Assembly (NCBI GenBank): GCA_023430565.1
Contig: JAEZAD010000255.1
Location: 1 to 5,816, forward strand
Direction: 5' to 3'
DNA length: 5,816 bases
DNA from: Verrucomicrobiota bacterium
Lineage (GTDB): Bacteria > Verrucomicrobiota > Verrucomicrobiia > Opitutales > Opitutaceae
Part shown: in pieces, positions 1-5,816 of the stretch
Position numbering within the stretch: position 1 is the stretch's first letter
Layout of the letters: the number at the start of each line of letters is the position of its first letter
Translations under genes and position numbers: made by a program
Notes under the pieces: generated by a model
Database searches by the model: none
Seen by the model: only the letters and a program-made list of their open reading frames with translations
Told to the model about the DNA's origin: nothing

Positions 1-146
1 ACCACCGTCGCCACGGCATCGCTGTTGCTCGCCCAGGTCACACCCTTGTCACTGGCGTCGGAGGGGGAAATTGTCGGCGTGAGCGTCAGCGTCTCGCCGG
101 TGTACATTGTCGAGGTGGTTTTGTCCAGCGCAATACCGATCACATA
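1..146 (-). repeat. Big_2 domain 9, truncated by the window edge
   Basis: The first 48 residues of another copy in register with the 252-bp period: YVIGIALDKTTSTMYTGE, then TPTISPSDASDKGVTWAS, ending NSDAVATVV at the edge. It belongs to the domain 5/7 subtype (DKTT, GETLTL), which continues the alternation. The array clearly goes on to the left of the window. Confidence 0.93.
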
Positions 147-3100
147 CTGCTTCACCGTAATTTCGCAGGACGCTTTCTTTTCACTGCCGTCAACCGTTGA
201 GGCTGTGATGGTAGCGTTGCCCGCCTTAACCGCGGTCACAACGCCGGACGCGCTGACCGTCGCAATGGCCGTATCGCTGCTGGCCCAGGTCACCCGCTTA
301 TCACTCGTGTTGGAGGGGGAAACCGTCGCGTTCAGCGTCAGCGTCCCGCCGGTGTACAGCGTCGCGGTGCTCTTATCCAGCGTAACGCCGGTGGCGTACT
401 GCTTTACCGTGATCTGGCAGGCGGCATACTTGCCGCTGCCGTCTGCCGCTGTCGCGGTGATCGTCACCGTCCCCGCTTTCTCCGCGGTGACTAATCCGGA
501 ATCGCCGACAGTCGCCACAGCCTCATCGTTGCTCGCCCAGGTCACGCCCTTGTCGCTGGCGTCGGCGGGAGAAACCGTCGACGTGAGCGTCAGCGTTTCG
601 CCGGTGTACAACGTCGCGGTGGTCTTGTCCAGCGCAACGCCGGTGACGTACTGCTTCACCGTGATCTGGCAGGTCGCGCTCTTGTTGCTGCCATCCGCGG
701 TCTTCGCCGTAATGGTAGCGTTGCCCGCTTTCACTGCGGTGACCACGCCAGAAGCGCTGACCGTCGCGATGGCCGTATCGCCGCTTGCCCAAGTTACCCT
801 TTTGTCGCTCGTGTCGGAGGGGGAAACCGTCGCGTTCAGCGTCAGCGCCCCGCCGGTGTACAGCGTCGCGGTGCTCTTGTCCAGTGCCAAGCCGGTGGCG
901 TACTGCTTCACCGTGATCTGGCAGGTCGTGCTCATGCCGCTGCCGTCCGCCGCCGTCGCGGTGATCGTCGCCGTCCCTGCTTTCTTCGCGGTGACTAATC
1001 CGGAATCGCCGACAGTTGCCACAGCCTCATCGTTGCTCGCCCAGGTCACGCTCTTATTGCTTGCGTCGGTGGGAGAAACCGTCGACGTGAGTGTCAGGGT
1101 CTCATCGGTGTACAGCGTCGCGGTGGTCTTGTCCAGCGTAACGCCGGTCACGTATTGCTTCACAGTGATCTCGCAGGACGCACTCTTTTCGCTGCCGTCA
1201 ACCGTTGAGGCTGTGATCATCGCGAAGCCCGCTTTATGCGCGGTGACCATGCCGGAAGAACTGACTGTTGCAATGGCCTCATCACTGCTGGCCCAGCTTA
1301 CACTCTTATCACTTGCGTCGGAGGGTGAAACCGTCGGGATGAGCGTCAGAGTCCCGCCCGTGTACAGCGTCGCGGCGCTCTTATCCAGCGCCAAGCCGGT
1401 GGCGTACTGCTTCACGGTGATCTGGCAGGTGGTATATTTGCCGCTGCCGTCCGCGGCTGTCGCCGTGATGGTTGCCGTTCCACGCTTTTTCGCCGTCACC
1501 AAGCCGGTACCATCCACGACGGCCACTTCGCTGTCGTTCGACGCCCAGACGACCGACTTATCGTCTGCATCTGTCGGCAGCGCAGTGCAGCTCAGTTGGT
1601 ATAGATCCCCTGTTTTGAGCGTGCACTCCTCGGCATTCAACGTCAGCGACTTAACCGGCTGCCGCACAGTAATGCGAATGGAGCGGGTGATCCCGCTTCC
1701 GTCCCGTGCTGTTGCGACAATACTCGTCTCACCCTTGCCCACACCGGTGACCAGTCCGTTCTCGTCCACCACCGCAATGCCCAGGTTCCCGCACGTCCAT
1801 TGGAGCGCTTTGTTGTCTGCGCCATCCGGCGTGACAACATGGGCAATCTGCAGCGTCCTCCCGATAAAGACGCTTGTTTGACCCAACTCCCCGCTTAGCG
1901 TGATGTCCGTGACCGGCTGCTCGATTGCCAGCGTGACTGAGCCTATCGTCCCACTGCCGTCGTTGGCTGTGGCGGTAATGATGACCGTTCCTTTGGACAC
2001 GCCGGTGACCACGCCGGTCTGATCGACCGTGGCGATGGACATGTCTCCAGACGTCCATGTGACCGAGGCGTCGCTGGCGTTATCGGGCTGTACGGATGCC
2101 GTCAGCGCCAAGGTTTTCCCGATGAACAGTTTGGAAGTTCCGCTTTCCGCGCCGACGTTAATGGCAGTCACTGGCACAAACGGCGCAACGATGCGAAGGG
2201 TCTTTTCTTTGATTCTGTTCAGGTAGGTGGAACGGATGGTGATTGTCGCCCCGGCGCTACAACCGTCGGGGAACGCAAACGCAAAGGATCCGTCCGGTTG
2301 AACCGCGGTGGTCAGCTGCAGCGTAACGGCACCGCAGTAGCCGGTGACGGAGGCGCCCGACACGCTCTTTCCGGCGATGCTCTGGCCAACGACGACTTCC
2401 GCAGGAAGCGTCAGCGGCACGTTGGTATCATAGAAAGCCCCGACGCTCACCCGCGGCGCGCTCCCACCGTAGGTCAGCGCGATCACAAATTCCATGTCCT
2501 GGGAAGTTTTGCTGAGGAGCGTATTGATGCTGCCCGTCCACTTCCAGCGGCCCAGTCCGTCCTTCACAGGCGTGACGCTGTTCAACGGTGCATTTCCGTT
2601 GTCATAGTCATATCTGCTATAGACCTGAACGAGCGGCAACGTGTCCAACATCGTGGCGCCGCCGACGGTCACCGTATCACCATACATGTACGCGTTCTTG
2701 GGCGGTACATCAAACGTCGCCACAGGAAGCCTGATCGTCGACTGGTACTGCGTCTGGTTTCCGTAGGTGTCTTTTGCGGTGAAGACGGCGGACATACCGT
2801 CCCGCAAGCCAGAGTTTGAGAAGGAGGTAAACGCGTAGTTGCCGGACGAATTCGCAGTGGCCGACCAGGAGAGGTTCAGTTCCGGCACGGACAGCAGGAT
2901 GCTGCTGCTCGCCTCCGCCGTGCCCGCCGGCGGGATCTCCGCGTAGACCTCCGCAGGCGCGTTCATCCGGACGGTATACTTGTAGGTGATGCGGTACTGT
3001 TTCGCGCGGGAATTATCGCCCGCGTATCGCGCACAAATCCAGATCCCCTCGTCCCGGTGGTCGGGGAACAGACTGTCCATCACGCCGTAAAACGACCAGC

Positions 3101-5816
3101 TGCTGCCTCCGGCACCGCTTATGGTGGTCTGGAAATCCCGTGAGGTGCCGTCGTCAAAGTACGCCGTGGCAATCGGCGTCCTTCCCGGCGCGCATGTACC
3201 CCCGATCCACATGAATTCGCCGCGACCGTAGGTGCCCGTCGGGTAGGAGTACTTGTCCACGGCCAGATAATTGGGGTGATAGTAGGACAAATACTTGGTC
3301 AACGTGTTCTGGATTGTATCCGTCGCGACGATCTTGAGCGTCGAGATGCTCCCGGTGGACAGACTGGTTGTGTCAAACGAAAATGCACCCGACGCGTCGG
3401 CGATGGTGGTCATATCGGGCTGGTACATGCTGCTGAAGAAGAGCTGTACGGTGGCGTTCGGATCGGTGACGCCGGTGATCGGCTCGTGCTGCCTCGCGTA
3501 CTCGGGCAGGTCCAGCCCGATGAGGAAGTCATAGTCGAGGTAGATCGGCTGCCCCGTCCTGGCCTTGTAAGCGAAGCTGACCTGCACCTGCCCAGTCACG
3601 GGCGCCCCACTGCCGCTGAGTGTGGACGTGTTGGCGCTAAAAGCCCACCTGCCTTCTTCTGGGTAGCTTGCCTCTACCTTTGTGAGCGTCCCACCCGACA
3701 AGCCGTAGGTCACATACACTTTCTGACCCGGTTCCCGTGTCCCTTGGAAATTCAACCACTTATCAGCGCCATATGGCCCCTCCGGCATGGGATCCAGGGT
3801 GATCGGAGGATCCATGACCTTCACGGACAGGGTGCCCGGGTTGGTGTAGGCGTCGGTGAACGAAAGAACCGCGTCCGCGCCCTCCAACGCCTCGATCGGG
3901 CAGGTCACCTGAAACCGGCCGCTGAGGCTGGCATAGGCGTTCGTGCTATAGCCGATGCTGGGAATGGAAAACGTGAGCGTTCGGTTGGATTCGCTGACGC
4001 CCCGGACCGTTCGGCTGGCCACCAGATCGCCCGTAAGAGACAGAAGGGCCGTGTACTTGTATTGGACGCGGGCCACCGGACCGTAATCCTCATCCGCGTA
4101 ATGGGGCATCAAGCGGATGAGCTGATCCCGTCGTCCGGCAAACGCGGGTTCCATCGCCCGGACTAGGCTGTAGCGGCCCCCGTTGACGGCGGCGGTGAAT
4201 TCCTCGCTGGTACCGTCCTCATAAAACGCCGTCACCTTGACGGAAGCGCCCGCCGCGCAGGCGCCGCTCAGCGACAGCGACTGGCCGCGCCCGAAGGTGG
4301 CCGTCGGGGTATCCAGCGTGATCTCCTGCTTCTGAACCGGATCAAGCGGCCCAAACACGCGCTGCTGCACGCAGGTATTTCCCCGGCTGTCCACAACGGA
4401 GAATGTCAGGCGCTGGCCCTCCGCCGCGTCCTGGGGCCGTTCAAAGCTGAACGCGCCCGACGCGTTTGCGGCGGCGGTAAACTGATGCAGCAGGATGCCA
4501 TCCGCTCCGCGAATGTCGAGGCCGACGGTGGCCTGCGCCTCCGCCGTGCCGGTGATTACCCCGCTCGCCGGAATCTCGCGCGGCACAACCAGCGCCGCGG
4601 TGTAGCGATAATCGTAAGTGGGGCTGGGGCCCGTCGTCCCGTTCCAGTAGCCTGCGGAGAGGGTGAACGCCTTGTCCCGAAAGGGAACCAGGTCGTTGGC
4701 GGCATAGAGGGTCTTCTGGAAATTGCCGGACGCGTCCGCGCGGACGACGACTTCCTTCAATACGCCCGGCGCGCTAAGGAACAGGCGCACGTCATACCCC
4801 GGCTCCGCGGCGCCGGAGACCGTCAGCGAATCGTAGCGGCCGAGGGTAGCGGCTTCCGGCCAATCCGCCGTCACCGGCGCGGCGGCAGGCTTGTCCGCTT
4901 CGACGAATTTCACGTCGTGATAATCTGATGAATGATCCAATACAATGCGCGCAATATCGCCCGGCTGTACGCCTTCAGGGCAATCAAGGGAATACTGCCC
5001 GTCCGATCGATTGGAAATTGTCAGGGTCTTGAAGAGCACTCCATCTCTCAAGATCTGCACCTCTGGGCGATCGTAGCTCAACGCCATAAACGTGATGGGC
5101 TTGCCCACCACATAGCACGCGGGCGCGTCAAATGGATGCCTGCTATAGACATGTCCGGTCAGGGAGACGCCCTGCGCGTTCAGCCCGCTGAACTTTAACA
5201 TGAATGTGACGTCTCTGTCCGGATAGGCGTTGAAGAGGCCCATGAAAGCGCCATCCACGGTGTCGCCGGGCAGGTGGTATGGATTAATGGTCCAGTTCCC
5301 TTCACTGTTGGAGCGAGTGTAAATCGTGACAGGGTCGACGCCCGGCGCGGTGATCTGGCAGTACACGTAGGTCGAACTGGTCGCGGTGCCTTCAATCCAG
5401 AACCCCGATTGGGGGAATAATACAGGGCCCGACCATCTGGTAATGACCGGCACGCCCGGATCCGTGGACTCCCTGGGCGCGACAAACGTGTCAATCCGAT
5501 CATCGCCGTAGACCATGTCGTTGTCCGCGATCTGGATCAGGATCTGGTCGCCAATCTGTGCGCTCTGAGAATAGGCGGACAGCACGTACTGCGCCGTCGG
5601 CCCGGAGATGACCTCAGCCCAGTCGATGATCTGATAGGTTCCGCCGGCGAGCGGTCTGCGGATGGTGATGGAAATGGGGGTTCCGGGGCGGCCGCTGCCG
5701 TAGATCGGCGAACCGAGGTAACGGTTCGAGGCGGTGCCCAGGTCCTGGCGGAGGCGGAAATAGAACGTACACCCGGGGCCGTCCGTGGTTTTGGCATAGT
5801 GCGCGCGGACGGAGAC
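1..5816 (-). CDS. Giant multi-domain Ig-like repeat protein, internal fragment (both ends missing)
   Basis: One minus-strand frame is open across the entire window, giving 1938 residues without a stop. Its identity rests on Big_2 repeats in the C-terminal third (for example DKGVTWASNDEAVATV and CQITVKQYATG) and on diverged Ig-like modules before them. Order: unassigned residues 1-119, six A-B modules at residues 120-1214, nine Big_2 domains from residue 1215. Such proteins are normally secreted or cell-surface stalks or adhesins in which domain number sets reach. That role is inferred, because the signal peptide, anchor and any ligand-binding or enzymatic tip are outside the window. No start was chosen: internal Met codons lie inside domains and lack a Shine-Dalgarno context. 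The frame keeps the same phase at every domain boundary, so no frameshift is present. An alternative is a phage or S-layer-associated structural protein, since Big_2 domains occur there too. The gene is certain; its function is not. Confidence 0.95.
147..1154 (-). repeat. Higher-order 504-bp tandem repeat (two Big_2 domains per unit)
   Basis: Units 651-1154 (domains 5+6) and 147-650 (domains 7+8). By hand count domains 5 and 7 match at 73 of 84 residues, and so do domains 6 and 8, while neighbours 5 and 6 match at only 58 of 84. At the DNA level the stretch beginning gtgactaatccggaatcgcc recurs at 487 and 991, exactly 504 bp apart, and the match continues for about 60 bp with one mismatch. 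The two-domain block was therefore the unit of at least one duplication. Confidence 0.85.
147..1406 (-). repeat. Homogenised Big_2 array, domains 4-8 (five copies of exactly 252 bp)
   Basis: Five 84-residue domains at 1155-1406, 903-1154, 651-902, 399-650 and 147-398. Each runs YxTGxxLDK, TATLYTG, LTLxxTVSPxDxSDK, VTWAS, AxATV, a GxVTA turn, and ends DGS, then C(Q/E)ITVKQ. The tac-tg-c landmark encoding the domain junction recurs at 145, 397, 649, 901, 1153 and 1405 with a constant 252-bp step and no indels. Domains 5 and 7 are one subtype (DKTTATLY, TSTVSP, NDEAVATVGDSGLVTA). Domains 6 and 8 are the other (DKSTATLY, NATVSPS, DTAIATVSASGVVTAVKAGN). Domain 4 mixes features of both. Single Ig-like domains of this family fold as beta sandwiches and act as rigid spacers or weak adhesive units; any ligand here is unknown. 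Confidence 0.95.
1407..1658 (-). repeat. Big_2 domain 3 (84 residues, chimeric between old and young copies)
   Basis: The first part, PVKSLTLNAEECTLKTGD through VVWASNDSEVAVVDGTG, is diverged and carries two unusual cysteines (EECT and LSCT). From about residue 59 (near base 1484) it becomes almost the same as domain 7: TATITATAADGSGKYTTCQI and so on, about three differences in 25 residues by hand count. It is 84 residues long like the younger copies and marks the edge of the homogenised array. Confidence 0.9.
1659..1916 (-). repeat. Big_2 domain 2 (86 residues, diverged)
   Basis: It starts PVTDITLSGELGQTSVFIGR, then ALQWTCGNLGIAVVDENG and LVTGVGKGETSIVATARDGS, ending IRITVRQ. Length and the extra GELGQTS residues match domain 1, so domains 1 and 2 form an older pair. 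Its Cys sits in the WTCGN strand, not before the last strand as in copies 3-8. Confidence 0.9.
1917..2174 (-). repeat. Big_2 domain 1 (86 residues, diverged)
   Basis: This is the first bacterial Ig-like group 2 domain. It starts PVTAINVGAESGTSKLFIGK and has the family core strands SVTWTSGDMSIATVDQTG and VVTGVSKGTVIITATANDGS, ending VTLAIEQ. It is two residues longer than the later copies because of the GAESGTS stretch, and it lacks the Cys of the CxITVK strand. Its low identity to copies 4-9 suggests an older, unhomogenised copy. Confidence 0.9.
2175..2723 (-). repeat. A-B module 5 (A5: 2412-2723; B5: 2175-2411), last before the Big_2 array
   Basis: A5 is a long A-type copy (104 residues): KNAYMYGDTVTVGGAT, a Tyr/Asp-rich insertion YSRYDYDNGN, then the hairpin GLGRWKWTGS and VIALTYGGS. 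B5 (79 residues) starts LPAEVVVGQSIAGKSVSGAS and has a clear PDGSFAFAF hairpin. It lacks the D..GN ending and passes through STYLNRIKEKTLRI into APFV at the first Big_2 domain. It has two cysteines, GYCGAV and DGCSAG. The junction at 2174/2175 is where domain type switches. Confidence 0.6.
2724..3269 (-). repeat. A-B module 4 (A4: 2964-3269; B4: 2724-2963)
   Basis: A4 (102 residues) has PTGTYGRGEFMWIGGTCAPG, the strand TAYFDDGTSRDFQ, the hairpin GGSSWSFYG and the closing strand YRITYKYTV. Cys in GGTCAPG sits at the same place as Cys in SGACAAG of A2. A second Cys (WICARY) is in a later strand. B4 (80 residues) runs AEVYAEIPPAGTAEASSSIL, SSGNYAFTSF and FTAKDTYGNQ, again the Big_6-like pattern with a D..GN end. 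Confidence 0.65.
3270..3803 (-). repeat. A-B module 3 (A3: 3513-3803; B3: 3270-3512)
   Basis: A3 (97 residues) starts ITLDPMPEGPYGADKWLNFQ, then GTREPGQKVYVTY and the hairpin EEGRWAFSA, and ends IYLDYDFLIGL, the counterpart of the YKYT closing strand in A2 and A4. B3 (81 residues) is a good B-type copy: EPITGVTDPNATVQLFF, DASGAFSFD and IVATDTIQNT. The DASGAFSF turn is nearly the same as NASGAFSF in B1, which supports a common origin. Confidence 0.65.
3804..4325 (-). repeat. A-B module 2 (A2: 4041-4325; B2: 3804-4040)
   Basis: A2 is 95 residues, the same length as A1. It starts EITLDTPTATFGRGQSLSLS, then GACAAGASVKVTAFYEDGTS and the hairpin NGGRYSL, and ends VQYKYTAL. A2 and A4 share the strand TAFYEDGTS / TAYFDDGTS. 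B2 (79 residues) is more diverged: RTVRGVSESNRTLTFSI replaces the ITGTAE strand, and the end is LSFTDAYTNPGTLSVKV. The frame is continuous with its neighbours and there is no linker between the domains. Confidence 0.65.
4326..4874 (-). repeat. A-B module 1 (A1: 4590-4874; B1: 4326-4589)
   Basis: A1 (95 residues) begins VTADWPEAATLGRYDSLTVS, continues GAAEPGYDVRLFLS and the hairpin ASGNFQKTL, and closes with YDYRYTA. B1 (88 residues) has the clearest Big_6-like signature of the array: ITGTAEAQATVGLDI, then ASGAFSFE and a terminal FSVVDSRGNT, matching the family pattern ITGTAE.GATV, G.FSF, D..GN. The boundary is placed after TAAL, where the next domain's proline-rich strand VVPREIPASG starts. 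This module and the next give the best anchors for aligning the array. Confidence 0.7.
4875..5459 (-). repeat. A-B module 0 (A0 4..: 5133-5459; B0: 4875-5132)
   Basis: This is the most diverged copy of the two-domain module. A0 (109 residues) starts PGVPVITRWSGPVLFPQSGF and has the A-type strand GFWIEGTATSSTYVY and the turn SEGNWTI, equivalent to EGRWAF and LGRWKW in later copies. B0 (86 residues) starts FDAPACYVVGKPITF, has the hairpin SDGQYSL and ends PGDIARIVLDHSSDY. B0 has two cysteines (PACY and LDCP), possibly paired. Assignment as module 0 rests on order, length and turn motifs rather than strong identity. Confidence 0.5.
5460..5816 (-). other. N-terminal segment of the fragment, unassigned, ending in a B-like Ig fold
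   Basis: Residues 1-119 of the visible protein. The first half (YAKTTDGPGCTFYFRLRQD, then GSPIYGSGRPGTPISITI) is beta-rich and I do not recognise it. The last 45 residues, with AQIGDQILIQIADND and a terminal DTFVAP, parallel the end of domain B0 downstream (VQPGDIARIVLDHSSDYHD, then VKFVEA), with the same GD, Ile/Val and Asp spacing. The segment may therefore hold the end of one more, older B domain, and the A-B array may begin outside the window. No transmembrane segment or catalytic motif is visible. The link to the B family is inferred by eye. Confidence 0.45.

Noticed and set aside
523..792. Minus-strand 89-residue frame and the similar ones at 1643-1846 and 1729-2058
   Set aside because: They are shifted frames over the Big_2 domains, rich in Arg, His and Gln, with no domain signature. 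They overlap the well-supported minus frame.
1..1406. CRISPR array or non-coding satellite as an explanation of the 252-bp periodicity
   Set aside because: The unit is far too long for CRISPR, has no short direct repeat with unique spacers, and keeps an exact multiple of three with conserved protein sequence.
25..1881. Plus-strand open frame of 618 codons with its own internal repeats
   Set aside because: It lies exactly antisense to the Big_2 array, and its repeats are the reverse complement of the 252-bp units read out of phase. The minus-strand frame has recognisable Big_2 consensus; this one matches no family, and its openness follows from GC-rich repeats copied without stops.
2175..2300. 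A gene boundary between the A-B array and the Big_2 array
   Set aside because: The reading frame runs through without a stop, terminator-like hairpin or start signal. Only the domain type changes.
2298..4166. Plus-strand frames at 2298-2819, 3276-4166 and 3295-3534
   Set aside because: All are antisense to the continuous minus-strand frame through A-B modules. Their translations are Arg/His/Gly-rich and low in hydrophobic pattern, as expected for shadows in GC-rich DNA.
4485..5797. Frames at 4485-4928 and 4932-5198 (plus) and 5195-5503 and 5537-5797 (minus)
   Set aside because: They cover the same DNA as the open minus frame in other phases. The minus pair are Pro/Arg/Ser-rich translations typical of frame-shifted coding DNA.

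Overview
The whole window is the inside of one very large gene on the minus strand. From base 5816 down to base 1 one reading frame (codons starting at 5816, 5813 and so on) stays open for 1938 codons. It has no stop, no credible start, no ribosome binding site and no intergenic gap, so the N-terminus lies to the right of the window and the C-terminus to the left. I checked the phase at about twenty motif landmarks and found no frameshift.

The encoded protein is a stack of immunoglobulin-like (Ig-like) beta-sandwich domains, as in long bacterial surface or adhesin-type proteins. In N-to-C order it has three parts. (1) An N-terminal piece of 119 residues (5460-5816) that I cannot assign fully. 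(2) A strongly diverged array of six two-domain modules (2175-5459), here called A-B. B resembles the bacterial Ig-like 'ITGTAE...G.F.F...D..GN' family (Big_6-like); A is a related domain of about 95-110 residues that I do not recognise. (3) An array of Big_2 (BIG2, intimin/invasin-type) domains (1-2174): two older 86-residue copies, then 84-residue copies spaced exactly 252 bp, with the ninth cut by the left edge.

The Big_2 array has a visible history. Adjacent copies are less alike than copies two apart, which gives a 504-bp dimer. Some segments match best four copies away (1008 bp). Copy 3 is a chimera, old in its first half and homogenised in its second. The array therefore seems to have grown at its C-terminal side by duplicating multi-domain blocks, with recombination between copies.

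The DNA is GC-rich (roughly 55-60% by eye), with many GCG, ACG, GGC and CTG codons. Big_2 tandem arrays are common in Firmicutes, especially GC-rich gut Clostridia and relatives, but also occur elsewhere, so the taxonomic guess is weak. No anchor (LPXTG, S-layer homology, autotransporter), signal peptide or enzyme domain is visible. No RNA genes, mobile elements or CRISPR arrays were seen. Open frames on the plus strand, including a 618-codon one opposite the Big_2 array, are antisense shadows.
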